DNA of 64,000 bases from Adiantum capillus-veneris (lineage: Eukaryota; Streptophyta; Polypodiopsida; Polypodiales; Pteridaceae): assembly GCA_014529385.2 (NCBI GenBank), contig CM043950.1, forward strand, positions 75,614,435 through 75,678,434, read 5' to 3'. Below are positions 11,697-23,789 of this stretch, piece after piece; the first letter of the stretch is position 1; each line of letters begins with the position of its first letter. The translations under genes were made by a program, and so were the position numbers. The notes under the pieces were generated by a model that did no database searches, was not told the origin of the DNA, and worked only from the letters and a program-made list of their open reading frames with translations.

Positions 11697-11783
11697 GTCT
11701 TGATATAAGGAGAATTTAAAATGTTGTAGGAACGAACCAATGAGATCTCAAAGATCTATTCAAAAGTCTCAAGTTCAAGGCCT

Positions 11784-11784
<1 letters not shown>

Positions 11785-11818
<34 letters not shown>
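11785..11818. repeat. (GA)n microsatellite
   Basis: A pure AG run of 17 units. The sequence between 11819 and 12600 has two further short runs (TG near 12000, CA/CT near 12138-12172) and no recognised gene. Confidence 0.9.
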
Positions 11819-11819
<1 letters not shown>

Positions 11820-12140
11820 ACAGCTATGTATACTTATCTTTAAAGAAATGGAGAGAAAGAAGTTTGCTCGTCCTTTTTACATGTTGAGTGGGGATCGTCA
11901 CTTCAATCGGAGTGCTAATTTGTCAACTATTGTGCCATGATGATGACTCATATGTGTATGCACACACAAGTTCTAGGTAAGTGCTATCCACTCAACAAGT
12001 GTGTGTGTGTGTGTATGAGAGAGAGAGAGGTTTGGGGGGTATGAGGGGAGCATACAAATTTTGAATGACATAGTTGTTGTACTAGAGAAATAGCAAGAGG
12101 CCTCAAGATCGATGTGACAAGATTTTGATTGAAGCATACA

Positions 12141-12172
<32 letters not shown>

Positions 12173-12639
12173 CAAAAGTAGAGCACTCCCAAGTTTGTTG
12201 AAAAAGGGCTAGCACCTAGTGAAAAATAAAATCTATGAGAATCTCCCAAACTTGGTATCAAAGAATGATTTGCACCATTTTACATATATGCATGTTTGTT
12301 AGAATCTATTAAGAGGTTGTGTCATGCATGACTTTTAGAAATGCAATAGAGTATACATGACAGTATGGGTAGTGTTTTCACTTGGAAGAGAAGATATCCT
12401 TGTAAGAATAGAGGCGATGTTTCTTTGGCTGCATCAACGTGCGGGTCACATACTAGTCCATATTAACGCTTGCATTGATGGTAAAACCGATCTCATATCA
12501 AAATGATAGTCTTGCACGTGCCTAGCCCCCACACAAGTGGGGCGGGAGGGGATTGACGACTAAGGTGATTCGGGCCGTCCAATGCACATTGTAAATTTGG
12601 GGAGAAAAGTACATTTGGATAGCTTGGAAATTTGGGGTA

Positions 12640-12715
12640 GATCGCACCCCATGTCTTGAACCCATGACCTCCCTATTGCAAGCCATGTGCATTAACCAAT
12701 ATGCCCGCTTACGTT
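12640..12715 (-). repeat. tRNA-derived (SINE-like) fragment
   Basis: On the minus strand a tRNA-like stretch has an A-box-like TTGGTTAATGC (complement of 12689-12699) and, about 36 bases on, a B-box-like GGGTTCAAGAC (complement of 12653-12663). This is the internal pol III promoter layout of tRNA-derived SINEs. A clean acceptor stem cannot be paired, so it is not an intact tRNA gene. The body and tail of the SINE cannot be delimited. Confidence 0.5.
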
Positions 12716-13720
12716 CATTAAAATATAGGGGATTTATGTATGTCTTGTAGTAAATCGGGGCAAATTTGTAAATTTGGCTCGGCCGAGCACCATCAAATTT
12801 GACGGTCCACGATTGACGCGCCCCCATTCTTCTCCTGCACCATTGATCCCCTCCCACCCTCCCCATGTTAGATAGTGACGAGGCCTAGCCTAGGACCAAA
12901 TCCACACATAGTTTTCGGTATAGGGTAATCCTTATTTGACTATATCCTTTCATCTAATCAAGTGAAAATGTATCCACCTTTGGGCCAAACAAATCTCATT
13001 AACTCATGCATGAATTACTGAAGAGAAGATGCATTGAACTTTCCTAGGACAACCCGCTATCTCTAGCCATCATTTTGAATGCGAATCAGCATTAGACTAC
13101 ACATTTTTTTAGTGCACCCAAAATGTTTGGATTATACTCACTAAGGTAATCGATGTTTGTGAGCCAAGCCAAGTGCTTGTCAATCCAAGCCTCGCCTTCT
13201 ATGACTCCTCCTCAAAGGTTTGGCAAAGTGTCTTGTTAACGGGAATCAACAAAGATCCTTTGCATGGGGCTCAAGAGAAAAAGGTAAGGTCAACAAAAAA
13301 AATGACTTCTTGCTTTCCACGTGTAACACCTCCAAATGTTTAGTAAGGGTCTTTGAGGAGAAAAATGGCAGAGATGACACGTGCAGCTAGGAGAGACAGA
13401 GAGAGAGAGAGAGAGTTGTTTTACCGGCAAAAGCTTCAAATTTTGACCTAAAATTGGAAGAATTTCAAGGTTGCCCTTTCATTGGTTGGGTAAAATGTGG
13501 GCATGGACGGGACAAGGGCAGTTGCAGGAGAGAGAGAAGCGCCAAGGGGGTAGGACGAGATATTTTTTTGGCTTGGCTCTGATGGCGGATGCCATTTCGC
13601 AGGTATTTCGCGGTAGCAGAGAGCGAGATACCAAGTTGCCCTTGCCCTACGCGAGACAAAGAGCGGACCAGCGGGCGTGTGTCAGGCCAATAGGCAAGAA
13701 GTGATAATTTTTTGTTGTAG

Positions 13721-13723
<3 letters not shown>
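12716..13723. other. No gene recognised
   Basis: Mixed-composition sequence with a short GA run near 13396-13414. The frames seen are short and lack domains. Confidence 0.5.

Positions 13724-13761
<38 letters not shown>
13724..13761. repeat. (TG)n microsatellite
   Basis: An uninterrupted TG run of about 19 units. Confidence 0.95.
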
Positions 13762-13764
<3 letters not shown>

Positions 13765-14099
13765 TTTCCATAGACGTTGTCAGCAGTTTTTTTGAGCAAG
13801 GGATTGCGCATATGTACATATACATGCATGGTGCATCAAATAAAGAATTGCCCATTTTTCAGAGCCAGGTGGTTACGTGGGGCCCACATGTGTACAGGTA
13901 GGACAGGGTGTACATAGTGCATCGATTTTCACTATTACCAATACCACTGTGTTTTTTCTACAATAAGGAGGAGTTGGTAGCGCGTAAAACTTCTCGAGGA
14001 AGCTATCCGCGGGCCGACGACATGAGGTAAGCAGGTGCGTCAGATGGCATCGAGTGGCGTCAGGAGGTCGAACGGGGTCAATACTTGCACGCGGAGAAG

Positions 14100-14935
14100 T
14101 ATGGACACGACGTGGGTGTTTTCTTGTGATACTTATGCAGAAAGGTCATCATGAGGACCACTTTTTGGGGCCACTTCACGTGGTTGCGGGATGCATTATT
14201 TGGAAAAACTGAGTGCCAGGTGTGCGGATGATGCAAAAAGGTGACAACTATGCACTGCGAGGTCAGTTTTTGGCCTGTTCGGGGTGCGTTTGAGGTCATC
14301 TAAAAGGCCACGGGTACCCAACTAATAAAGCTAAGTGTGGGAACTAAAAAAAGAGAGAGAAGACCAGAAAAACATGGAGAAGAGAGGAGGAACAACCGCA
14401 AATGTGTTTTTGCTGTTTTTGGAGCATTTTTTGGCCCTAAACTACTCATCCGAGGTCGGATTTGAGCACTGTGACATTGTAGGGTGGGGTTTCTGGGCGT
14501 TCCAGATGCAATGGCGCTGTCCATTTTTCCAAATTCCTCACAGATTTTTTGTTTTTTTTCTGTGTAATCTTCTCCGGTGAGTGAAGCCTCTTCTTAACTT
14601 TGTGGTTGTATCTGGTGTATTTCCTCAATACTGTGTAAACTATTTGCCCCATTGGTGTTTGGTTGAGCTTCATTGAGTCTAAAAAACAGCAATTTGCCTC
14701 CTTTGAGTTGAATTGAGAGTGTTTGTGTGAGTGTGTATGTGTGAGTGTTGACTGGGCAAGTGGGAAATCTCTCTCTTCTCACTCCGTCTGTGTGTTTTCT
14801 ATCTCGGCCAGGCTGGTTGTGTAAGCCGAGTGGTGCCCCATAATGTGTGTGTGTATCATCCCAAGAGGGTGTTTCGGGTCATTATAAAGGCGTTGTGTGT
14901 GTTTCCATCCCGCTCACATTCTTTTGGCGCCCCCA
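14100..14935 (+). repeat. Possible LTR end and primer site of a decayed gypsy element
   Basis: The sequence reads CGCTCACA (14911-14918) then TTCTTTTGGCGCCCCCACGG. TTTTGGCGCC shortly after a CA-ending LTR is the usual arrangement of gypsy elements primed by tRNAs other than Met. A gag-like frame follows a kilobase later at 15959, which supports this reading. The left edge cannot be placed and no partner LTR is visible. Confidence 0.35.
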
Positions 14936-15958
14936 CGGAGGATCTTCTTCGAGTACCTTCTGCTTCGAGATTGGGGATTACAAGTTACAGATTACAGGTT
15001 ACAGGGGCAGGTACAAGTACACGTGATTCACACAGGTACAGGTAGCTGGAGTACAGTGATATACTAGCAATGATGTCACTTGCAGTTGTTGTGGGTATGC
15101 ATCACTTGGCGCCTATTTGAGCGCATCGTCTACTGGATTGTACGTTACTTGTGGAAACTGCCATTGTACGCATTTGTGGAGCCATACTTGGTTGTATTTG
15201 GTAGTCCCAGCCATTTCTGAGACTTGGTCTGGAAGATAGTCATTTCTGAGACTTGACTATACGCGATTTGCATTAGCCTTCGTGTGAGGGTCGATAGCGT
15301 AAGGTTTTTATTGACCTGGGGGATTCTCAAATGTGGAGATCCTTTCGCTGATACAGGTAGCTGGAGCACCCTTTTCGTGACCTTGCCATAGGCTATGTAC
15401 TAATGATTCCTAATTGATGCTCGGGTTCTATTGTTGGCAGTTTATGCATACATAGGCAGTCTATATTTTGGGTTCACACTGCTCTACTTCTAGGGAAACT
15501 CTGCCAAAAATTTTCCAAGTTATGATGGCTGGTTTTTTGGTATTTTGAGCCATTTATGCTGTTATGCTGCTGAAATTTGGGCAAAAATCAGAGGATAAGT
15601 TAGGTGTGCCTTCTTGGGAGCTTCATGGTTGGCTTTAGTGGATGATCAAAATGGCCCTCAGTTCACAACTTTTCAATTAACTCAAAGAATCCAAATTAAT
15701 GTTCATGTGTCCAGGAAGATCTTTTTCCAGCAGCGCATAGTCTTTACGTTTGGGCCAAGAAGATTGAGAGAGATCCTGGAATGTCCTTTGCCTATTGTCA
15801 TTCCGATGACTAACTATGAAAACTCATTTGATGTGCATGTGTTTGTCCTTATCTAAAGCTGAGCTCCATTGAAGTTTCTGGGGATTGGGTAGTGAAAAGT
15901 TTTGGGTTCTTGCACGTGTGTTCGAAGGGGTTCTCAAAGCATTATAACTTGGGTAGCC

Positions 15959-16174
15959 ATGGCTTTCTCTTATCCGGAGTTTCATGGAAGAAGTGATGAA
16001 GATGTGGAAGAATTTTTGGAAAAGATGGAGGTTGCCTGCATTAGCAACCAGATTCATGACCCTGCGCAGATGTTACGTCTTCTCCAAATTTGTTTGAAGA
16101 GTGATGCACGAGTTTGGTCTAAAGCATCATTAGGAGAAATATGGACTTTGCATGGGCCTTGTAAGGAATCCTAA
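15959..16174 (+). pseudogene. Truncated gypsy gag N-terminal fragment
   Basis: Starting at ATG 15959, about 71 codons read like the beginning of a gypsy gag: MAFSYPEFHGRSDEDVEEFL, then KMEVACISNQIHDPAQMLRL and CLKSDARVW. This fits the pattern of an acidic helix, a short loop, then a leucine-rich helix ending in a tryptophan. The frame stops at 16172-16174, far short of a gag of several hundred residues, and nothing downstream resumes it. The leader from 14936 has no recognised feature. I infer a 5' gypsy fragment in plus orientation, cut off before the rest of gag and all of pol. Confidence 0.55.
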
Positions 16175-16567
16175 TTTTTAGGGATTAAGGCTAATGTTGT
16201 GTAGGGTTAAGGGGAGAAGGGCATTCAAGAAGCTAGTTTTGAGTAGACTTTTTAAGCTTTTTTTTTAGACACATGTAGGATGTGGACCTAAGAGGTCACT
16301 TTCTCTCTCTAGCTTTTGAAAAGTGAAGGGAGTAAAGGGGTGTGGCCACATCTGCAAAAACGTGGGTCACTAAAAGCCAAAATTTGTTTTTTTTTCAAAA
16401 AAGTTATTTTTATTTATTTTTGACTTAAAACTCCCTCCGAACATATATACACATCAAAAAATCATTTTTTGACATTTTTTTAAACCTACAAACACTAAAA
16501 GTCCACTTTTTTAAAAAACAAATCCCCCCCAAAAAAAAAACCTTTGTTCTCTCCTCCTCCTTCCTCC
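16175..16567. other. No gene recognised
   Basis: AT-rich with several homopolymer runs (T near 16260, A near 16535). No coding signal. Confidence 0.5.
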
Positions 16568-17020
16568 CATTAGACAAAATTTGGACTCACAAAGGGGCCC
16601 TTTAAGGAGTTTGACTTTACCTCTCTATACCAAAACGGGCGTATGGATAAATTTTTGTAAATAAACTCCAAAGTTGGTGGAGGTTTTGACAGATAAAAAT
16701 GTCCTCTTCAAGCTCTATCTACTGATATATAGCACGCCATGAGATTCCTTATATTTTAGAAGATTCTTTTTTTATTCACTTAGATTTCGACAGAGTTGTC
16801 ACATCATAGGTAAATTAAAAAAAGAATCTTTTAAAATATGAGGAATTTCATGGCGTGCTATATATCAGTAGATAGAGCTTGAAGAGGACATTATAACTGT
16901 CAAACCTCTACCAACTTTGGAGTTTATTTGCAAAAATTTGTCCATGCGCCCGTTTTGGTAGAGAGAGGTAAAGTCAAACTCCTTAAAGGGATCCTTTGTG
17001 AGTCCAAATTTTGCCTAATG
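16568..17020. mobile_element. 453-bp foldback element (long-arm inverted repeat)
   Basis: The left arm (16568-16779) and right arm (16810-17020) are inverted copies of ~210 bp with only scattered mismatches, around a ~30-base loop. The outer ends read CATTAGACAAAATTTGG and its complement. A foldback or MITE-like element explains this best; a precursor of long double-stranded RNA is an alternative. The flanks are pyrimidine-rich, so a target duplication cannot be called with confidence. Confidence 0.85.
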
Positions 17021-17140
17021 TCTCTCCCTCTCCTCTCCCTCCCTACCCCCTTCTCTCCTCCTCCTCCTCTTTCTCTCCCTCCCCCCCCCTGCCCCCTTCT
17101 CTCCTCCCATGTTCCTCCCTCTCCCTCCCCCCTCTTTATT
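17021..17140. repeat. Polypyrimidine tract
   Basis: About 120 bases are almost purely C and T (on the plus strand), with CCCCCCCC near 17085. Mirror-type polypurine/polypyrimidine DNA of this length can form triplex structures. The proline- and serine-rich frames across it are compositional. Confidence 0.9.
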
Positions 17141-18960
17141 TTCATTCTTTGTTTCCTCACGCAACAGCTGCCATGGTGCTCACGAACATCACAAATCGTA
17201 TGCCTCCACCACCATGTACTCCGCACAACAAAAGTGTACATATTGCTTGTCCGCGGTGTTTGCACCGAAGGCCGCACGTGAGGGTGAGCAGAGGTCATCC
17301 CAAGATCGTCATACTGTCGGTGAGACGAATGTGTATGGTTCTTCAATATCTTGGGAGGGGAGAAGTAGGCTTGTTAGGCTATTACAATTGGTTTTGTATG
17401 GGTGCAGGTGCTTCTTTGCATTCGTGGATGCACGAATGTCAAGCTCTTCAGCTCAAAACAAAGGCATTACAAGAAACAGTGGGTGCAGGTTAGAGAGGTC
17501 AAGTGTCACCACTTTTCCTCTAAAAGAGCCTTCTTTGTTACATCTTGCAGGTAGGTGCTTCAAATCCATCCTTATTAGAGGTGGGTAATCTCATCCTAAT
17601 GCAAGAATGGCTCAAGGAACTAGCATAACATGAAGCTTTTACGGTGGCACAAAGCTCTCCTCAAGCAATGTGGCTCCCACTACACCAAAAATCACTATGT
17701 TAACATGGAGAGATCCCTAGTAGGACAATACAACAACTTTTCATCAGTAGCACACCCTTTCCTAACATGAGGGCACCCCCACTAGAGATATTTTTATATG
17801 ATAGGTCACCCCATGAGCATACCATGTCATGGAATGGATGTAAGAACTATGACTGCACTACCCCTTGGAAGTTGTTCACGAATGTATGTTTATCAAAGTT
17901 AATGAGAAGAAGTTTATACTTTTTTGTTTGTTGATGTGTAAGAGCACTCTTGGTCTACCATATTTTAGATTGTTTGATAAGTTAAATAAGATTTGTAGTC
18001 ATTTAAAGTGTTTTTTTTTTTTTGGGTAAGATTGTACATGAGAAGACATGATAAAGTACAAGAGATCTTGACAGAATAAACCTCGATGAGATTCCCACCA
18101 TGCACTTGTGACACCATACCTCTCCTTGAACCCTTTGACTTCTATCGTTGTGGGGAGTCCAATGGGGGGCTATTTTCAAATTTTTAGCATAACTTTTTTT
18201 TGAAGGAAATTTTGGTTATTCTAAAGTTTATACACAGTCTATGAGTTCATTCTGATTGTTTTTCTTCGGTTTCAAATTTTGACCGAGTACACTCCTTGGA
18301 AGCCACTTTTGAAGGTGTTAGGGCAAGATTTTGGGAAAGTTTTGTATGTAGAAAATACAGTCCTTAACACAATAAAGAACAATGGTTCTTTGAGTATTTT
18401 CAGATTCCATGGTTTTAGTGCTCATTGGAGCCCGTAGATTAAGAAAAAAGTAAAAAATGTATGTTTTACATCATTTTTAAATAAATTGTCAACTTGCACG
18501 TTGATTTTTGGAGAATGCAAGCAAGATATGATTTTTTCTCATCACATGATGGTCGAAGAACGTGATGAGATGAACAAATTCATGTGAGACAAGCCCAGAC
18601 AGATTCGGAGCCGATTGAAATCTAGAAGCTGTTGAAAACAACCGAAAAGTTCAACACTTAAAAAAATTAAAAAATAAAATAAAATAAAAAACTTAACACT
18701 TGAATCATGGCCATGCATCAAAAATATGCTCACACGGTGAAGGAGGTGCTTCAAAGCTATGGAAATCAGTATAAAATGCAAGCAATAGCGTTGGAGGCTA
18801 TTCAAGAAGTTGTAGAGGCTCACATCATTTCAGATGACTTTGCAATGACAAAATGATTAAGAGTTGTGTCTACTGTCTCCATAGTGATTTGGATTTTCGA
18901 TTTATCCATGTGTTTTAAGTTAAGTGGTTCTGGCCATGAAGAGTTAAATTTAAATCAAAT
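17141..18960. other. No gene confidently recognised
   Basis: A frame continues from the pyrimidine tract to about 17588 and contains cysteine pairs, but I see no family signature. The rest is AT-rich and lacks any convincing frame on either strand. Confidence 0.45.
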
Positions 18961-19143
18961 ATTAACATTTTTGCCATCCTAAGGGGCAAACAAAGCTAGA
19001 AAATGCAAAAAAAAGGGAGGCCACAAGGGCGCGGAGATGGCCCATCCAGCAGTTTTGGATGGCTCATCTGCGCGCCCTTGTGGCCACCCTTTTTTTTGCA
19101 TTTTCTAGCTTTGTTTGCCCCTTAGGATAGCAAAAATGTTAAT
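18961..19143. mobile_element. 183-bp hairpin (foldback) with 9-base loop
   Basis: The left arm (18961-19047) and right arm (19057-19143) are inverted copies of 87 bases with about five mismatches. The loop is AGCAGTTTT. The arms include TTTGCCCCTTAGGAT and its complement. The size fits a small MITE or a young hairpin locus giving rise to small RNAs. It lies 128 bases upstream of the hAT pseudogene start and could belong to that element's 5' region. Confidence 0.85.
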
Positions 19144-19270
19144 AGCTGATGAAACCAGATGTTTATGTAGCATGAGACTAGATTTTTATATTGTCCAATG
19201 TGATTTGGCCTTTTGGAGAAGAGATAGCATACTGAGCTATGTTTATTGGTATCGCAGGCATCCAATAAGT

Positions 19271-21558
19271 ATGTCTTCCACCGGGAATGTGAGCGGTGAT
19301 GTTTGTGTCTCAAGCCTGGCTTCCTTGAGGAGACCTCCTACCTCGATGCCAGGTTCTGCTTCGTAGGGCAAGCGAAAGGCAGATGGAAAAAGTCCAGGAC
19401 CCGAGTGGAATTTTGCCACAAATTTAAATAAGTATCAAGATTGGAAATGTAACTTTTGTGGCGAAGAGAAATCTGGAGGAGCACCAAGAATAAGGGATCA
19501 TTTGCTAGGTGGCAATACCACAATCCAAGGAGGAAAGTGCAAGGGCTTAGGTGCAGAAGAAGCAGCTATGCGCTTAAAAGCTTTAATTGGTAAGCTAATT
19601 TCCACGAGCAAAAGATCAAAACTCTCTACTTTCGACCATCACACCCCGGTATCAATAAGATCAAACCAGAACGAGGGATCATTGGGTGTAATGCCCACCA
19701 ATGGAAGCACTCAAAGCAGGGAACCAACTTCTCATATCGATGGAACTAAACCTCCAAACCATGGATCTCCTGACTTTCAGGTAGGATCGTCAAAAAGTAG
19801 ACAGGTTAGCTTACAGACGAGCTTCAAAACGCTTGCCTTAGAAGAAGCACAAGTTGCACTAGCTAAAGCCGTCTATTTCACTAGGGGATCATTGGCCATT
19901 GTCACTCGTGATGCATGGAAGTCAGCTTGGAAACGCATTGGGGAGTATGGTGCTAGATGTACCCCTCCAACATATCACCATATGAAAAACTAGCTGTTGG
20001 ATAAATTTTACACAAGCACACAACAGGATATTCAAAGGGTAATATTAAATGCAATAGAACAATCTGGATACACCATAGTTAGTGATGGTTGGTCCAACGT
20101 TCAAAGGCGGACATTGATCAACATCATGCTTGTATGTCCTCGTGGTGAATGTTTTATCAAAGCTGTGGATAGCTCTGGTCAAATAAAGTCTGGCAGTTTT
20201 ATAGCTGACATCATTGGCGATGTAGTTGAGGAACTTGGAAAAGAAAATGTTGTCCAAGTAATCATGGACAATGCCAAAAATTGCAGGGCTGCAAGTAGGA
20301 TACTTGAAAGTCACTTCTGTCACCTATATAGTGTTGGTTGCAGTACACACAGACTATACTTGGTATTGCAAGATTGGTACAAGAGTAATGACACAGAGTG
20401 GTTCAAATGGATAGTAGACAATGCTCGCTTAATAGTCAAGTTTTTTTTGAAGCGTTAGAGGGTTCTTGACATGTATCGTAAGAGGATGTCTACTATGTTA
20501 AAACTGCCGTGCGAAACTAGATTTTGCACCAACTAGTATATGGTAGAATCACTAATAAAACATAAGAATGTTGTGATGGAGACATTTGTTTGTGCCACTT
20601 TTTCAGAATGGGAGGCCGGTCAAAGGGAGAAGATAAAAAGAAAAATAGGGGTGATCAGAGATCTACTAGCTAATCGCCACTTCTAGGATGATGTGGTGGA
20701 TGTGCACAATGTCATGATGCCAATTATTCTCGCATTACGCCAACTAGATTCTGCCTTGCCTAACATAGGTAAGGTGTGGATGGCTTGGTGGAGTGTTCAA
20801 ATTAATAAAGCCTTGCAAATCCAGAGGAGCCCCAGGAGCCAATTGTGAAGCCTTGGAAGACACCATTCACTCAAAAGAGGAGAGAAATTCTGAGAAAGTA
20901 TGTGCATGGTCAATGGGTTGGAGCACATAGTCCACTACAAAACGTAGCTTTCTTATTGGATCCAGAGTATTGGGCAATGGAAATACACAAACTTGATGAG
21001 GAGGTGCAGGGAGACTTTTATGATGTGATAGGTAGGTTTTATGCTCATCTTGATGAGCATGCATCAGTTGTTACTGATCTTACAAAGTTTAAATTCAAAG
21101 AGGGTAAGCTTGGTACAGAATTTGTGCAGAAACTTGCCAGGGAGCAACCAGCGTGGAAGTGGTGGTGGATGATGAATGGTGGTAGTGCACCCACCCTTAA
21201 ACGCCTAGCTATTAGAATATTAGCCCAATGTGCATCCAATTCAAGTTCTGAGAGAAACTGGAGTACATATAAATATGTACATTCCACCATCAGAAACCGC
21301 CTTCTAAATTAAAGAGCTGAAAAATTGGTATATATGTACTGCAACCATCGGCTATTGGCAAGAGTGCAAGCTGTGAACTACAAAGAGGAGATGTGGCGCT
21401 GGACTTATGATGTGACCAATGATGAGGTGGACGAAGACAGTGAGCTGCAAGGGGAATCTCATGAAGTAGAAACTACATGTACTTTAGAAGAGATTGAAGA
21501 GAATTTGGAAATTGAACCAACTTTGACCCGTCGCTGCAAGCGACGGTGGTTTAATTAA
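19271..21558 (+). pseudogene. hAT-superfamily transposase pseudogene
   Basis: The reading begins at ATG 19271. A BED-type zinc finger follows (WKCNFCGEEKSGG, RIRDHLLGG). A DUF659-type core follows, with IVSDGWSNVQRRTLINIM and VIMDNAKNC, which supply two of the catalytic aspartates. At the C-terminus lies the hAT dimerisation block (CASNSSSERNWSTYKYVHS). One phase runs from 19271 to about 20820 with five in-frame stops, all TAG (19364, 19991, 20456, 20534, 20684). A frameshift near 20820-20845 then leads to a second phase that runs to 21558 with one TAA (21310). Length and order match a full plant hAT transposase. Terminal inverted repeats and target duplications were not found. Confidence 0.88.
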
Positions 21559-21845
21559 TAGATTATCGAATCCACTGAGTGACTTCTGTTTAAGTTCATA
21601 AATTGTTTATCTTATAAGCTTTTTTTGATATTTAGTTTAAGGTTTAGACATTTGCTTAATAATAAACGAAGCCCTTAAAAACCTTTACAAGGCCACAAAT
21701 CACTATTAAAGCTTCATAATATACAAAGCCCTATCAAATCTTTGCATTATCACATATCACAATTGAAGCTAAAGTGAAGACAATTCACAATTCACTAATA
21801 AATTCTCGCAAGACAACGAGCAAGTGTTTTCAAATGTTACAAAAA

Positions 21846-22637
21846 CTATCCAAGTGATAGTGAAATATTTGTGAGAATACCTTCATTCTCTTGTTCACGC
21901 TGACCTTTAAGCTTATTATAGTCTTCAGACATTTTGAACATTGCATATAGCTTTTTGGATATCTCATACTCACATATAGCACAATGAAAGCTATTCATCA
22001 TGCTTTGCATCAAGCATGATATACGGTACATATGTCTGCATGGTAAGCTGAAGTGACCACACCACTCATGAAAGAATGATCTACATATGGGGCAAGGACC
22101 ACCGTGCTCACCAGAAGTTGGAGGGGCCTCAATAGATGTTGAGTGCTCAATCAATGTGGTAGCATTTTGTTTTTTTATAGTCGCTTCTAACTCTTTTACG
22201 TGGCGAGATAGCACCTTCACCTCCTTTTGCAAGTCTCTATTTAGGGTTGCTTCTGCATGAGAGCCTTGTGTAGCTTGTGATGCTTGCCTAAGTTGAGTTT
22301 GAAGCTCCTCCTTAAATTGGTGCACTTCCATTGATGCACCTTCTAGTGCCAATAACATCTATTGCCGTGTGACGGTGATTGCACTACTGCGAATGTCCTC
22401 AACCATCATATGAGGTGTCCTTGAGCTGAAGTCCACTGCTTCACCCAAGACATAATGCATGTATAACATCTTGGCAAACCACAATGGACAATCCATATGA
22501 TGCATAGGATGACCCATAACATTGAGATATATGTTCTCTCCATTGTCTCGTATGTCTACATTAATGCATTGTGATAGCTTGAGTCGGCCTTTCTTGATGT
22601 TGTCATTTGCAAAGCCTAGCCATATGGATTTGACCAT
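21846..22637 (-). pseudogene. Coiled-coil / RING-like zinc-finger protein relic, family unknown
   Basis: Reading leftwards from 22637, two blocks share a frame and are separated by a single TAG (22359-22361). The first (~92 residues) has an uncharacterised start (KSIWLGFANDN) and a conserved-looking MDCPLWFAKMLYMHYVLGE. The second has a heptad-rich helix (~residues 1-75) followed by a RING-like finger: CPIC, then LPCRHMYRISC, then CAIC. In a RING-H2 the arginine in HMYRISC would normally be histidine, so one metal ligand is lost. Coding continues weakly upstream of 22637 with further stops. It converges on the hAT pseudogene 290 bases away and may come from the same or a neighbouring element. 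I do not recognise the family. Confidence 0.55.
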
Positions 22638-22849
22638 TTCTCAGTCAATCCTAGAGTTCACCTCTTTCCATTGTGTACCCACTCGGTTGGCCTACTAGGA
22701 GCAACGAGTTGCAATTCGAGCGGTGTCATTCACTCCACCGCCTTGACACATGGATCTGAGACTCTCAAAAGCGCGCTTAGACCTTTGATTATCATTATCC
22801 ATATCCTAATTAAACATTATACTTCAGTTACAGCATACAAACTTAATGA

Positions 22850-23010
22850 TAATCAATTGCTATAAGAGTAACCACCATTTCACGACAATCAATTGATATA
22901 AGAGTAACTACCATTTTACGACAATCAATTGATATAACAATAACCACCATCTTACAACAATCAATTGATATAAGAGTAACCACCATTTTACAACAATCAA
23001 TTGATATAAG
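22850..23010. repeat. 36-bp tandem repeat, about 4.4 copies
   Basis: The unit TATAAGAGTAACCACCATTT followed by a 16-base CAATCAATTGA segment repeats head to tail with a strict 36-base period and few differences between copies. Confidence 0.93.
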
Positions 23011-23680
<670 letters not shown>

Positions 23681-23789
23681 AAAGCACCAACGATCCGGGC
23701 GTACACACGCTTCACCGGCACCGCGGCTGGCAACAGACGAGACGACAAAGAAAAAGGGGGAAGGGGGATGCGACACAGCCCAAAAGGGT

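Noticed and set aside
12640-12715. An intact tRNA gene on the minus strand
   Set aside because: A and B boxes are present but no seven-pair acceptor stem or clear anticodon arm can be formed.
12536-12866. A possible MITE with G-rich inverted ends (GGGAGGGGAT at both edges)
   Set aside because: The match is short and low in complexity, and the flanks give no target duplication.
17011-17588. Three overlapping frames of 117-160 codons rich in proline and serine
   Set aside because: Their first halves are the pyrimidine tract. The remainder has no recognisable domain and no splice-supported structure.
22850-23010. Regular 36-base repeats resembling a CRISPR array
   Set aside because: The units are contiguous with no spacers, and the genome is a plant nuclear one. 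It is a tandem repeat.
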